Made by a program: the position numbers and the translations under genes
Shown here: piece by piece, positions 1 to 9,004 of the stretch
How positions within the stretch are numbered: the stretch's first letter is position 1
Layout of the letters: each line of letters begins with the position of its first letter
Assembly: GCF_015775975.1 (NCBI RefSeq)
Contig: NZ_CP064056.1
Span: 558,001 to 622,000, forward strand
Origin: Staphylococcus lloydii
Lineage (GTDB): Bacteria > Bacillota > Bacilli > Staphylococcales > Staphylococcaceae
Reading direction: 5' to 3'
Length of the DNA: 64,000 nt
Notes under the pieces: model-generated
The model's input: only the letters and a program-made list of their open reading frames with translations
Databases searched by the model: none
Told to the model about the DNA's origin: nothing

Positions 1-826
1 CATTATTTATTCGTGCTGTAACTATATAATCCACTGCTTTATCAAGATTTGCGTTTGCAGTCACAAGTACAGGTGCATTACCACCTAATTCTAAATTGAC
101 TTTTTTAACATTACTAGCACTATTTTCAAATACCGATTTACCGGCTTTCATACTTCCTGTTAATGAAATAAGTTGTATATCAGGATGTTGAGCCAATTGC
201 GTTCCAACTGTTTCTCCTGTGCCAGGTAATATTTGAACTAGGCCAGCTGGAATTGTAGATTGTTTAAATAGTTGCGCTAATTTTAAAGTAAGCAATGATG
301 TTTCTTCACTAGGTTTAATAACGACAGAACAACCGGTAATTAGCGCTGGGATGACTTTACGCATTAAGACTAATATAGGCGCATTCCATGGCACAATACC
401 GGCTGTGACACCGATAGGTTTTTTCGTTAACTGTATCGTTTCATTTTCACGGGTGTTCTGTAATACTTCGCCTTTGTTAGACATGCTTAAACTTGTCATA
501 TAGTCTATAAATTGTATCGCTTTATCAATCTCGCCAATGGCTGAGGATAAAATTTTACCTTGCTCTTTTACGTAAAATTCTGCTATCTCATTCTTGTTTT
601 GTTCTAATAAAGGAATTAGCATTTTAACGTGTTCCGCACGTTTGGGTTGTGTTACTTTTTCCCACTCTTGTTGTGCATGTTTAGATTTTTCTACTGCCTC
701 ATTTACTTCCTCAGCAGTTGCAAACGTAATCGAATCAAATGTTTCACCAGTAGCTGGGTTTATAACATCCATAGATTCTGTTGATTTGCTTTCGATGAAT
801 TCATTGTTTATAAATAATTGGTTCAT
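1..826 (-). CDS. Aldehyde dehydrogenase family protein (N-terminal 275 residues, cut by window edge)
   Basis: NAD(P)-dependent oxidation of an aldehyde to the acid; the substrate is not deducible. The protein begins MNQLFINNEFIESK and shows the ALDH cofactor-fold motifs PWNAP, the KPSEET lysine loop, a LTGSMKAGK glycine loop and LELGGN, whose Glu (about residue 246) is the general base. The catalytic Cys would lie beyond base 1, so this is a partial gene and not a pseudogene as far as can be seen. The start is set by TGGAGGTGTC just upstream of ATG 824-826. It is divergent from mhqR with a 179-bp shared intergenic region, so it may belong to the same aldehyde/quinone detoxification response; that is inference. 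Confidence 0.9.
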   Translation of the reverse strand, partial: MNQLFINNEFIESKSTESMDVINPATGETFDSITFATAEEVNEAVEKSKHAQQEWEKVTQPKRAEHVKMLIPLLEQNKNEIAEFYVKEQGKILSSAIGEIDKAIQFIDYMTSLSMSNKGEVLQNTRENETIQLTKKPIGVTAGIVPWNAPILVLMRKVIPALITGCSVVIKPSEETSLLTLKLAQLFKQSTIPAGLVQILPGTGETVGTQLAQHPDIQLISLTGSMKAGKSVFENSASNVKKVNLELGGNAPVLVTANANLDKAVDYIVTARINN

Positions 827-914
827 TTACGACACCTCCACATCATTTAAATACCACGAAATAGCACCTAGGAAACCGAAATAAGGTGAAAGAGAAAGTT
901 AACTATAGGAAGTC

Positions 915-931
915 GGTATATTTGTTATACC
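915..931. promoter_or_regulatory. Inverted repeat in the ALDH-mhqR divergent region
   Basis: GGTATA and TATACC are separated by 5 bases. It lies 8 bp upstream of the mhqR -35 and about 90 bp upstream of the ALDH start, so it could be an operator for either gene. It does not resemble the MhqR box; no regulator is assigned. Confidence 0.35.
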
Positions 932-938
932 AAAAGTG

Positions 939-967
939 TTGACATACTTTTATGGGCGTCATATAAT
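939..967 (+). promoter_or_regulatory. mhqR promoter (consensus sigma-A)
   Basis: TTGACA at 939-944, a 17-bp spacer and TATAAT at 962-967: a perfect vegetative promoter. The MhqR-type operator starts at 968, directly after the -10, so bound repressor would cover the transcription start. Confidence 0.85.
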
Positions 968-985
968 TATCTCGAATTCGAAATA
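968..985. promoter_or_regulatory. MhqR operator 1 (9-9 inverted repeat)
   Basis: TATCTCGAATTCGAAATA, an 18-bp inverted repeat with a single mismatch (A982 breaks the otherwise perfect TATCTCGAA/TTCGAGATA). This is the form of box described for MhqR in staphylococci and bacilli. Its position just after the -10 fits autorepression of mhqR. Confidence 0.8.
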
Positions 986-1005
986 AATAGGAGGTTGATA
1001 ATACA

Positions 1006-1434
1006 ATGGACCGAACGAAAGCGTCACTTAATTCATTTGTCGGATTAAATCGTACTTTAGATTATTTAGAGCAGATAGTGCGTGAAGATATTAAACAGTA
1101 TGGTTTAAATGTGACTGAGTTTGCAGTGTTAGAATTATTGTATAACAAAGGCGATCAACCTATTCAACGCATACGTCAACGTGTATTAATAGCTAGTAGT
1201 AGCATAAGTTATGTTGTTGATAAATTAGAAGAAAAGGGTTGTGTAGCACGTGTGAAAGATCCTCAAGATAAACGAATTTATAATGCAACTTTGACTGATA
1301 AAGGCCGTTCGTTAATGAATCAAATATTTCCACAACATGCTCAAACGTTAACATCAACTTTTGGAGTATTAACAGAAGAAGAGTTAGATGACTTACAACA
1401 TATATTAAAGAAATTAAGTGCTCAGACTAAATAA
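1006..1434 (+). CDS. mhqR: MarR-family quinone-responsive repressor MhqR
   Basis: 142-residue MarR-type winged-helix repressor. The helix-turn-helix is around residues 52-78 ([10 protein letters not shown], then [16 protein letters not shown]) and the wing carries the KDPQDKRIY basic stretch. In S. aureus MhqR represses mhqRED and is released by quinones and related electrophiles. Here it is followed by mhqE and mhqD and flanked by two matching operators. AGGAGG lies 11 bases before ATG 1006. The only cysteine is Cys79, and residue 95 is Thr; my recollection is that the S. aureus protein has its conserved cysteine at 95. Function is confident from synteny plus operators; the sensing detail is open. 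Confidence 0.88.
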   Translation: MDRTKASLNSFVGLNRTLDYLEQIVREDIKQYGLNVTEFAVLELLYNKGDQPIQRIRQRVLIASSSISYVVDKLEEKGCVARVKDPQDKRIYNATLTDKGRSLMNQIFPQHAQTLTSTFGVLTEEELDDLQHILKKLSAQTK

Positions 1435-1463
1435 AGTCATAGCACTTTAAAAATAATTATTTA

Positions 1464-1481
1464 TATCTCGAAATCGAGATA
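1464..1481. promoter_or_regulatory. MhqR operator 2, between mhqR and mhqE
   Basis: TATCTCGAAATCGAGATA: both 8-bp arms TATCTCGA/TCGAGATA are perfect and only the central A-A pair is asymmetric. It lies 26 bp before the mhqE start. No strong -35/-10 is visible beside it, so it could repress a weak internal promoter or act as a roadblock to read-through. Confidence 0.75.
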
Positions 1482-1506
1482 AATTTATGGAAGAAGGTTT
1501 TTTAAA

Positions 1507-2472
1507 ATGACAAATAATCAATTACTAGGTATTCATCACGTAACCGCAATTACAGACGATGCAGAACGCAATTATAAATTTTTTACTGAAGTATTAGGTA
1601 TGAGATTAGTGAAGAAAACAGTTAACCAAGATGATATTTATACGTATCATACATTTTTTGCTGATGATGTAGGGTCACCAGGAACAGACATGACATTCTT
1701 TGACTTTCCGAACGTACCAAAAGGCGTAAGTGGCACAAACTCAATTTCCAGACCTTCATTTAGAGTACCAGATGATAATGCGTTAGCGTATTATGAACAG
1801 CGTTTCAATGACTTTGGGGTCAAACACGATGGTATACAAACACTATTTGATAAAAAAGTATTGCCTTTTGAAGAAGCTGACGGACAAGTTTATCAACTTG
1901 TATCTGATGAAAATAATAGTGGTGTAGCTCCTGGTAAACCATGGGCAGAAGGTCCAGTGCCAGCTGATAAAGCAATTTATGGTTTAGGTCCAATAGAAAT
2001 TACAGTTAGCTATTTTGATGAATTTAAACAAATTCTAGAGGGGCTATATGGCATGGTAACTATAAATGAAGATGAAAACGTCGCGTTACTCAATGTTGGA
2101 GAAGGCGGTAACGGTGGTCAAGTCATTTTAAGACATGATCAAGAAAGTGATAGTGCAAAACAAGGATATGGTGAAGTCCATCATGTTTCATTTAGAGTGA
2201 AAGACCACGATGCTATCGAATCATGGTTACAAAAATATCAAAACCAACATATTGGCAATTCAGGACTTGTTGATCGTTTTTATTTCGAAGCATTATACGC
2301 ACGCATTGGTCATATATTAATAGAAGTTTCAACTGATGGTCCTGGATTTATGGGGGATGAACCTTATGAAACACTTGGAGAAGGCTTATCATTACCTCCA
2401 TTCTTAGAGGAACAACGTGATTATATAGAATCGCAAATCAGACCATTTGATACTTCTCGTCATCATGAATAA
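1507..2472 (+). CDS. mhqE: Ring-cleaving dioxygenase of the vicinal oxygen chelate family, MhqE/MhqO type
   Basis: 321 residues, two glyoxalase/VOC modules in tandem (about 1-140 and 155-280). Candidate metal ligands are the His pair in GIHHVTAIT near residue 10, the His pair in GEVHHVSFR near 222 and Glu273 in LIEVSTDGPG. The family is an Fe(II)-type extradiol dioxygenase group linked to resistance to hydroquinones and quinones. Start ATG 1507 follows GAAGAAGG. It sits 72 bp after mhqR with operator 2 in the gap and 50 bp before mhqD, giving the mhqR-mhqE-mhqD order known in S. aureus. The true physiological substrate is not established from sequence. Confidence 0.88.
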   Translation: MTNNQLLGIHHVTAITDDAERNYKFFTEVLGMRLVKKTVNQDDIYTYHTFFADDVGSPGTDMTFFDFPNVPKGVSGTNSISRPSFRVPDDNALAYYEQRFNDFGVKHDGIQTLFDKKVLPFEEADGQVYQLVSDENNSGVAPGKPWAEGPVPADKAIYGLGPIEITVSYFDEFKQILEGLYGMVTINEDENVALLNVGEGGNGGQVILRHDQESDSAKQGYGEVHHVSFRVKDHDAIESWLQKYQNQHIGNSGLVDRFYFEALYARIGHILIEVSTDGPGFMGDEPYETLGEGLSLPPFLEEQRDYIESQIRPFDTSRHHE

Positions 2473-2522
2473 GACAATTAGCGATTATAAATATTTGAAT
2501 TTAATTTTAGGAGCTGATGTTA

Positions 2523-3116
2523 ATGGAACACATTTTTAGAAAAGGCCAAGAAGGTGCGCCAACTTTCTTGTTATTACATGGTACAGGTGGAGATGAAAAA
2601 GATTTATTACCATTAGCAGAATCATTAAATGCTGATTATAATATTTTGAGTGTCAGAGGTGAAGTTTCTGAAGGCGGTATGAATAGATTTTTTAAACGTC
2701 TTGGTGAAGGTCAATATGACGTTGAAGATTTAAACTATCGTACACAGCAGTTAATTGAATTTATAAAAGAAGCGTCAGAGCAATATGATTTTGATTTAGC
2801 TGAAGTAATACCTGTAGGATTTTCTAACGGCTCTAATATTGCTATTAGTATGATGTTAGATGGTGCTATTTCGTTTAAAAAAGCGTTGCTCTATGCGCCA
2901 CTTTATCCATTAGAAATCAGTAGTGACCATGATTTTAGTGATGTAACACTATTATTATCAATGGGGGAAAATGACCCAATAGTACCAGTTGAACAAAGTG
3001 AAAGATTAGAACGTATATTCACAGGTTTAGGCGCTGATGTAAAAACAGTATGGGTCAATAGCCATGAATTAACTCCAGCAGGTGTGTATTTTGGTAAAGA
3101 AGTCTTAGACAAATAA
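2523..3116 (+). CDS. mhqD: Alpha/beta-hydrolase (carboxylesterase/phospholipase type) MhqD
   Basis: 197-residue alpha/beta-hydrolase. The oxyanion-region motif LLHGTGGDE is at about 18-26, the nucleophile Ser in GFSNGSN near residue 101, the acid in GENDPIVPVEQ and the His in NSHELT near the C-terminus, so a full triad is present. No signal peptide, so cytoplasmic. I chose ATG 2523 because AGGAG at 2509-2513 is 9 bases upstream; ATG 2517 in the same frame would be only 3 bases away. It is the last core gene of the mhq operon and probably cleaves ester products or conjugates of quinone detoxification. Confidence 0.87.
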   Translation: MEHIFRKGQEGAPTFLLLHGTGGDEKDLLPLAESLNADYNILSVRGEVSEGGMNRFFKRLGEGQYDVEDLNYRTQQLIEFIKEASEQYDFDLAEVIPVGFSNGSNIAISMMLDGAISFKKALLYAPLYPLEISSDHDFSDVTLLLSMGENDPIVPVEQSERLERIFTGLGADVKTVWVNSHELTPAGVYFGKEVLDK

Positions 3117-3203
3117 TTTTAATGTGCTGTTAATTTGGAAATGCCTTATATGTTGGTCTATAATTTAATATGGTTTTAGAATTTATTAAAAAGGATGAGT
3201 TAT

Positions 3204-3752
3204 ATGCCACAAAATACAGCTTTATTAGTAATGGATATGCAAAATGGCATCGTCAACGGAATAGAGAGCAAAGATAAGATTATCGAAGCAAATCAACGCG
3301 CGATAGAAAAGGCACGTCAACAAGATATTCCGGTAATATTTGTGCGTGTAGCATTTTCACAAGGATTATTAGAAATTGCACCGAATAATAAAATGTTTGG
3401 GCCAATGCGTGAGCAACAAGCGCCAATGGAAAGAGACAGTGAAGCGACTCAAATTCATCCTGCTTTAAACAGACAAGAGCAAGAGCCAATCGTTACAAAA
3501 CACCGTATCAGTGCATTTACAGGTAGTAATTTAGAAGTATTATTAAGAGGATTAGAAGTACGCCATATTGTGTTAACTGGTTTGGCTACAAGCGGCGTCG
3601 TATTATCTACATCAGTAGAAGCAGCTGATAAAGATTTTGATATTACTATTTTAGAAGATGCTGTTGGCGACAGAGAACAAGATAAGCATGAATTTTTAAT
3701 AGAACGTATTTTACCTAGATACGCAACGATTACTAGTGTTGAAAATTGGTAA
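3204..3752 (+). CDS. Isochorismatase-like cysteine hydrolase family protein, active-site Cys replaced
   Basis: 182 residues with the isochorismatase fold: LLVMDMQNG near the N-terminus (catalytic Asp), VTKHRISAFTGS (Lys) and the cis-peptide loop LTGLATSGVV. The usual motif G-x-x-T-x-x-C-V here reads GLATSGV, so the cysteine expected in amidase-type members is Gly. That places it in the Cys-less subgroup or makes it a non-hydrolytic member. The start is ATG 3204 with AAGGATGAG 4 bases upstream; ATG 3195 overlaps that Shine-Dalgarno sequence. It lies 87 bp after mhqD with no terminator between, so it may be read with the mhq operon. Confidence 0.8.
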   Translation: MPQNTALLVMDMQNGIVNGIESKDKIIEANQRAIEKARQQDIPVIFVRVAFSQGLLEIAPNNKMFGPMREQQAPMERDSEATQIHPALNRQEQEPIVTKHRISAFTGSNLEVLLRGLEVRHIVLTGLATSGVVLSTSVEAADKDFDITILEDAVGDREQDKHEFLIERILPRYATITSVENW

Positions 3753-3762
3753 TTAAAATAAC

Positions 3763-3802
3763 AAGTGGGACTGAATTTTAATCATTTCAGTCCCACTTTT
3801 TT
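3763..3802. terminator. Bidirectional terminator between the isochorismatase-like gene and fbp
   Basis: The stem AAGTGGGACTGAA pairs with TTCAGTCCCACTT and is followed by TTTTTT on the plus strand. It lies between convergent genes and serves both. Confidence 0.85.
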
Positions 3803-3809
3803 ATGTGTA

Positions 3810-5774
3810 TTAATTTAAGAAACGGTCATGCATTAATTCTTTCAAAATCTTAATTTTTTCTTGAATTTGTTGGCCAGTATTAGTATCGCGTATTTGTTTA
3901 CGATTTAATTCCTTATCGACAACACGACGTGTAGATAATTCATCTGCGCCGTTAAGCAATACATGCTTTTTGGAATTGAAATGTTGGTGTGCGACAAGTT
4001 GCATACCAAAGGAATTGTATAACAATGTGTAACCGGCAATACCTGTCGTTGATTGATAAGCTTTAGAGAAACCACCATCAATAACAATCATTTTACCATC
4101 GGCTTTAATTGGGTTTTCTCCATCAATCTCTTTGACTGGAGTATGGCCATTAATGATATGTGCCTCTTCAGGGTCTAATCCGAAGTCTTTTAACATTTTT
4201 TTACACATTTCTACGTCTTCACGTAGGTGATAATATGGATTCTTAGTTTCTTTATGCGCTGCTTTGTCAGAGATGAAATAACGTTCAAATGTTGTCATTG
4301 CACGTTTGCCAAATAAAGAAGAATATTTACCAGTCCATAAATACCATACTAAATCTGTAGCTAAATCATCTTGAGTATCTTTGTCGTTAAAAGCTTTACG
4401 TACATATTTTTCGAAATGGTCTAATAAGTCACGGCCATAATGTTTTACACCGTCTATCGTCATAGATTCCATTTCGCCATTTTCATCGACAGGAATACAA
4501 CCATGAATTAATAAATTACCGTTATATGGAAGGTATAAGTTGCCTTTTTGCATTAAGAAAGTCATATGACGTTTTAATTTTTCGGATTGTTGTACGGATA
4601 ATAATAATTTATCAATAACTTCAGTTTCTTCATCTGTTAATTTATTAGGATTTGTAGGGTCAATGGTTTGGAAACAAGTATGTTCTAAGTCATAAGTTTT
4701 GCCATATAGCGTAGCACGATTATTGTCATAGTCAATACTTTCTAATACAAGGCGTTCGTCCATATCGAAACATGGGCGACGTTTAATAATAGGCGCTTCT
4801 AATTTAAATTGAATTATAGCAATAGCTTGATGAATTTTAGTAATTTGATCAATCTCTCCTGGAGTTGATTGTTCATCATCAGCTGTTTTATTTTTAGGTT
4901 TAAAAGCTTTGTTATCACCACTATAATGTTTTTCAGCGAAAGTTAATAATGGACGTAAATTTATGCCATAGGCGTCTTCAATAATATCTAAATTATCGTA
5001 ACGTGCGCATATTCGTAATAGGTTTGCTAAACAAACTTTAGAACCTGCATAAGCTCCAATCCAAAGTACATCGTGATTACCCCATTGAATGTCAACTGAA
5101 GGATAATTGATTAATGTTTCCATAATTTTATCCGGTTCAGGCCCACGGTCGTAAATATCACCAACGACGTGTAAATGGTCAACAACGAGGTGTTGCACAG
5201 TAAACGATAAACCAATAATTAAATCATCTGATTGTTCTAATTCAATAATTTGTTTAATCAGTGTATCGTAATAAGATTTTTTATTATTGTATTTGTTACT
5301 TTTATATAGTAATTCCTCAATAATAAATACGAAATTTTTAGGTAATGATTTACGCAATTTTGTACGTGTATATTTCGATGATGCATATGTAACTAATTTG
5401 ATTAATCTATTGATGGTTGTCACATACCATTCATTAAGGTCGTTTTTTGATGAAAATGAATTTTTAACGAGGTTAAGCTTTTCTTCTGGATAGTAAACTA
5501 AAGCAGCAAAGTCGTTGATTTCTTTTCTCGTTAACGTATCTTGGAAAATGTCATGGATTTTGGCACGTACATTTCCAGAACCATTACGTAATACGTGTTG
5601 GAAAGAATGGAATTCACCATGTAAATCACTCACAAAGTGTTCAGTGCCTTTAGGTAATTCTAATATTGATTCTAAATTTATAATTTCAGTTGCTAACGCT
5701 TCTTTATTATCATAATTTGTCGCTAACAAGTCTAAATATCTACTTTTAATGCTCTTTTCAGTCGATTTTTGCAT
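3810..5774 (-). CDS. fbp: Fructose-1,6-bisphosphatase, class III
   Basis: 654 residues, the usual size of staphylococcal Fbp. Hydrolyses fructose-1,6-bisphosphate to fructose-6-phosphate in gluconeogenesis. The calcineurin-like metal motifs are [26 protein letters not shown] and INGHTPVKE, followed by IDGGFSKAY. The start is ATG 5774, with GGAG 8 bases upstream; the in-frame GTG at 5783 overlaps that site and is unlikely. Monocistronic, ending at a shared terminator. A partial cre-like site sits upstream. Confidence 0.95.
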   Translation of the reverse strand: MQKSTEKSIKSRYLDLLATNYDNKEALATEIINLESILELPKGTEHFVSDLHGEFHSFQHVLRNGSGNVRAKIHDIFQDTLTRKEINDFAALVYYPEEKLNLVKNSFSSKNDLNEWYVTTINRLIKLVTYASSKYTRTKLRKSLPKNFVFIIEELLYKSNKYNNKKSYYDTLIKQIIELEQSDDLIIGLSFTVQHLVVDHLHVVGDIYDRGPEPDKIMETLINYPSVDIQWGNHDVLWIGAYAGSKVCLANLLRICARYDNLDIIEDAYGINLRPLLTFAEKHYSGDNKAFKPKNKTADDEQSTPGEIDQITKIHQAIAIIQFKLEAPIIKRRPCFDMDERLVLESIDYDNNRATLYGKTYDLEHTCFQTIDPTNPNKLTDEETEVIDKLLLSVQQSEKLKRHMTFLMQKGNLYLPYNGNLLIHGCIPVDENGEMESMTIDGVKHYGRDLLDHFEKYVRKAFNDKDTQDDLATDLVWYLWTGKYSSLFGKRAMTTFERYFISDKAAHKETKNPYYHLREDVEMCKKMLKDFGLDPEEAHIINGHTPVKEIDGENPIKADGKMIVIDGGFSKAYQSTTGIAGYTLLYNSFGMQLVAHQHFNSKKHVLLNGADELSTRRVVDKELNRKQIRDTNTGQQIQEKIKILKELMHDRFLN

Positions 5775-5819
5775 TGTCGTCACTCCATTTACTTAGTTCA
5801 ATTTATTTTAACATGATTA

Positions 5820-5833
5820 GTTAAACGCTTACA
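5820..5833. promoter_or_regulatory. Cre-like site upstream of fbp
   Basis: Read on the minus strand: TGTAAGCGTTTAAC. Against the cre pattern TGNAANCGNTNNCA only the last two positions differ. It lies about 45 bp upstream of the fbp start, above a TGTTAAAAT extended -10 candidate. CcpA control would be plausible for a gluconeogenic enzyme but is unproven. Confidence 0.4.
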
Positions 5834-5954
5834 TGTTTATTTTAATCACTTCATTTCTTATTATAAGACGAATCGTCGTTATTTTCTAAAAAATAAACTA
5901 GAACATTGAGAAATCTAGCTTATTATTATTAATTTGCTTATTAAAATATATAGT

Positions 5955-5982
5955 GAGTAACATAATTCCATATATGTTACTC
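5955..5982. other. Hairpin in the fbp-putP intergenic region
   Basis: GAGTAACATA pairs with TATGTTACTC around an 8-base loop. It is not followed by a clear T-tract on either strand, so it is not a convincing terminator. The rest of 5834-6050 is AT-rich and I see no gene in it. Confidence 0.4.
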
Positions 5983-6051
5983 AAATATAAAAAATATTGT
6001 ATTAAGGTAGTATTTTTTATGCATGATTTCAAAACAGAGCAAATTTATACA

Positions 6052-6065
6052 TTTAAACGTTAACA
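6052..6065. promoter_or_regulatory. Cre-like site upstream of putP
   Basis: TTTAAACGTTAACA matches the cre pattern TGNAANCGNTNNCA except for T in place of G at position 2. It is 185 bp before the putP start. Carbon-catabolite control of proline uptake is known in staphylococci, which supports but does not prove this site. Confidence 0.45.
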
Positions 6066-6249
6066 AAAGCATAAATAAACAAAGAAATTTTATTGTGATT
6101 AAATGCTTATATATCAATGTTTTAGAGTGGAAATGTGATGTTGATGAAAGAGAATTTTACACATAAATTTCCAAAAGGTATTTTAAAAAGGTGAGTGCTT
6201 TTGTATAATAATGTTATGTAACAAAATTATAGTCAAAGGGGATGTTGCT

Positions 6250-7788
6250 GTGTTTACATTGGGAAGTACTTTAGCAAGTCAGGTTAATCCTGATTGGCGT
6301 ACTTATATTATGTTATCGGTGTATTTCATTATTTTACTAGTTATTGGTTATTATGGATATAAACAAGCAACTGGTAACATTAGTGAATATATGCTCGGTG
6401 GTAGAAGCATAGGTCCATATGTTACTGCGCTTTCTGCTGGTGCATCTGACATGAGTGGTTGGATGATAATGGGGTTACCAGGTGAAGTTTATACAACAGG
6501 TCTTTCTGCTGCATGGTTGGCAATTGGCTTAACATTAGGCGCATACATAAATTATATCGTAGTTGCACCTAGACTACGTGTATATACTGAAAAGGCAGGG
6601 GATTCAATTACCCTACCTGACTTTTTTAGAAATCGTTTAAATGATAAATCAAATGTGATTAAAATCATTTCTGGTGCAATCATTGTAATTTTCTTTACAT
6701 TGTATACGCACTCAGGCATGGTTTCTGGTGGTAAATTATTCGATAGTGCATTTGGTCTGAATTATCATTTTGGTCTTATTTTAGTTGCAGCTATTGTAAT
6801 TGCATATACTTTCTTTGGTGGATATTTAGCTGTATCAATTACAGACTTCTTCCAAGGTGTAATTATGTTAATCGCAATGGTAATGGTACCGATAGTTGCA
6901 ATGATGCAATTAAGCGGATTAGATACATTATCTAATGCGGCGGATTTAAAACCAACAAACTTAGATTTATTTAAAGGTACAACTGTAATAGGAATTATTT
7001 CTTTCTTCTCTTGGGGATTAGGTTATTTCGGACAACCTCACATCATTGTACGCTTTATGTCTATTAAATCCGTTAAACAATTACCAACGGCTCGTCGTTT
7101 TGGTATTGGGTGGATGGCAATTAGTTTAATAGGTGCCGTTTTAGTAGGTTTAGTAGGTATCAGTTTTGTTAACGATAAAGGTTTAGAATTAAAAGATCCA
7201 GAAACATTGTTCATTTTAATGGGACAAATATTATTCCATCCTTTAGTCGGTGGATTCTTGCTTGCGGCTATTTTAGCGGCAATCATGAGTACAATTTCAT
7301 CACAATTACTTGTAACATCTAGTTCACTAACAGAAGACTTTTATAAGTTATTCAGAGGTGAGCAAGCAGCTAAAGAACATGAAAAAGAATTTGTGTTAGT
7401 TGGTCGTTTGTCAGTGGTTTTAGTTTCAATCGTTTCAATTGCGATTGCCTGGTCACCAAATGACACGATTTTAAACTTAGTTGGTAATGCTTGGGCAGGT
7501 TTCGGTGCTGCCTTTGGACCATTAGTGTTATTATCATTATATTGGAAAGGTTTAAGTCGTACTGGCGCTGTCAGTGGTATGTTAGCAGGGGCAGTCGTTG
7601 TTATATTATGGATTGCCTTTGTAAAACCAATGGGATCAATTAACGATTTCTTTAACTTATATGAAATCGTTCCTGGTTTCTTAGCTAGTTTAATCGTAAC
7701 AGTGGTTATTAGTAAAATTACTAAAAAACCAGATCTTGATGTTGAAGCTGATATGAATGATGTTAAACAAATTATTAAAAATACTTAA
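6250..7788 (+). CDS. putP: High-affinity sodium/proline symporter PutP
   Basis: Member of the solute:sodium symporter family, imports proline with Na+. With start GTG 6250 (AAAGGGG 8 bases upstream) it is 512 residues, the S. aureus PutP length. An in-frame ATG at 6211 lacks a ribosome site. About 13 membrane segments; the TM2 motif [14 protein letters not shown] and the long conserved [12 protein letters not shown] loop are typical of PutP. Proline serves as nutrient and osmoprotectant. It is monocistronic with a long 3' region before the terminator at 8004. Confidence 0.93.
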   Translation: MFTLGSTLASQVNPDWRTYIMLSVYFIILLVIGYYGYKQATGNISEYMLGGRSIGPYVTALSAGASDMSGWMIMGLPGEVYTTGLSAAWLAIGLTLGAYINYIVVAPRLRVYTEKAGDSITLPDFFRNRLNDKSNVIKIISGAIIVIFFTLYTHSGMVSGGKLFDSAFGLNYHFGLILVAAIVIAYTFFGGYLAVSITDFFQGVIMLIAMVMVPIVAMMQLSGLDTLSNAADLKPTNLDLFKGTTVIGIISFFSWGLGYFGQPHIIVRFMSIKSVKQLPTARRFGIGWMAISLIGAVLVGLVGISFVNDKGLELKDPETLFILMGQILFHPLVGGFLLAAILAAIMSTISSQLLVTSSSLTEDFYKLFRGEQAAKEHEKEFVLVGRLSVVLVSIVSIAIAWSPNDTILNLVGNAWAGFGAAFGPLVLLSLYWKGLSRTGAVSGMLAGAVVVILWIAFVKPMGSINDFFNLYEIVPGFLASLIVTVVISKITKKPDLDVEADMNDVKQIIKNT

Positions 7789-8003
7789 TTTTGTTACATA
7801 TGGTGTTAATTGAATTAAAGGGGTTTAAATCTTTTAATACCATTATTAGGGAGAAATTAATATAACTTGTGTGATTAAATGAACGTTTATATTGCTAAAA
7901 TGTAAGGGGCATATTAGCGATTTATAACAAGTTTTTGTACATTGTTAGTAGCCATTTATAATGAATATTAATTATTATAAATAACAAACAATGTTTCAAT
8001 TAA
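7789..8003. other. putP 3' region without a recognisable gene
   Basis: 215 bp between the putP stop and its apparent terminator. No ORF with a ribosome site is visible. The stretch is AT-rich with one GGGG run near 7905. It could be a long 3' UTR or hold a small RNA, but nothing here identifies one. Confidence 0.4.
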
Positions 8004-8042
8004 ACAACCTAACAGATAACGCATCTGTTGGGTTGTTTTTTA
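8004..8042 (+). terminator. Terminator downstream of putP
   Basis: AACAACCTAACAGAT pairs with ATCTGTTGGGTTGTT (one G-T pair, 5-base loop) and is followed by TTTTTATTTTT. Confidence 0.85.
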
Positions 8043-8155
8043 TTTTTTTATATAAAATATAGTTCAATATTTAAAATTATAATGATATAAAGCGAAAACT
8101 TTGTTAAGTTGATGTTGTACATAATAATTAAATTAATTAAAAAACGAGGGTTAAT

Positions 8156-9004
8156 ATGAATAAGTTATTAGAAGTCGAGCATTTGGAAAAGTCGATAGCA
8201 AATTCAGAGTTTAAAATAAAAGATATCTCTTTTGAAGTGAATGAAGGGGAGACGGTAGCTTTAATTGGTAATAACGGCTCGGGTAAATCCACTACGATTA
8301 AAACAATAATGGGGGATTATATTAAAGATTCGGGTGTAATTAAATTTTTTGGTGACGAAGTCGGACAAGATGATTATACATATAAAAATAGTGTAGGTGT
8401 CGTTTTTGATGAATTGAAACTGACTAAAAAATTACCTATTGGTAGAGTGAATTCCATAATGAAAGCTATGTATGAATCGTGGCATACTGAGCAATTTTTA
8501 AAGTTGCTTAATTTCTTTAACTTGCCTGAAAATCGTCGGGTGGAAACTTTATCACGTGGTATGTCGATGAAACTAGCTATTGCCATTGCATTGTCTCATG
8601 ATAGTCGTTTACTTATTCTTGACGAAGCGACGGCTGGTCTTGATGCTTCGAGTAGAGAACAAGTATTAGAGCTACTAGAAGACTTTGTTGATCAAGGTAA
8701 TGGCATCGTCTTGTCTTCTCATATATCTGAAGATATCGAAACAATAGCAGACCGTTTAGTGTTTTTACGAGACGGTGCAATTGTTATGAATGTGCGAAAA
8801 CAAGAATTATATGATGATTATGGAATTGTAGAAATGACTACGGATGAATTTAATCAAATAGATAGCAAAAGTATTTATGCATATCAAGAGCGCAAAGGTC
8901 ATATTAAAGCCTTGGTTAACAAAAATACAACCGATTATAAAGTGAAGCATATTAATAATATCGATCAAGTTACGAAAATATTAATGAGAGGTGAAACAGT
9001 ATGA
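8156..9004 (+). CDS. ABC transporter ATP-binding protein (PmtA/YtrB-like export ATPase)
   Basis: 282-residue ABC ATPase. Walker A GNNGSGKST at about 38-46, a variant signature LSRGMSMK near 136-143, Walker B LLILDEAT near 155-162 and the switch His in SSHISED. The C-terminal 70 residues form the extension typical of ABC-2 export ATPases. It overlaps the permease gene by 4 bases (ATGA), so the two form one exporter. The resemblance to the staphylococcal Pmt (phenol-soluble-modulin) and bacillar Ytr exporters is at family level only; no GntR-type pmtR/ytrA regulator is adjacent, and the substrate is unknown. ATG 8156 follows ACGAGGG. Confidence 0.85.
   Translation: MNKLLEVEHLEKSIANSEFKIKDISFEVNEGETVALIGNNGSGKSTTIKTIMGDYIKDSGVIKFFGDEVGQDDYTYKNSVGVVFDELKLTKKLPIGRVNSIMKAMYESWHTEQFLKLLNFFNLPENRRVETLSRGMSMKLAIAIALSHDSRLLILDEATAGLDASSREQVLELLEDFVDQGNGIVLSSHISEDIETIADRLVFLRDGAIVMNVRKQELYDDYGIVEMTTDEFNQIDSKSIYAYQERKGHIKALVNKNTTDYKVKHINNIDQVTKILMRGETV

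Noticed and set aside
594..884. Plus-strand ORF over the ALDH start
   Set aside because: Antisense to a clear aldehyde dehydrogenase N-terminus with its own ribosome site; the product is a Ser/Cys-rich nonsense composition.
7789..8003. Small RNA gene after putP
   Set aside because: No consensus promoter or independent hairpin could be assigned; a long 3' UTR is equally likely.
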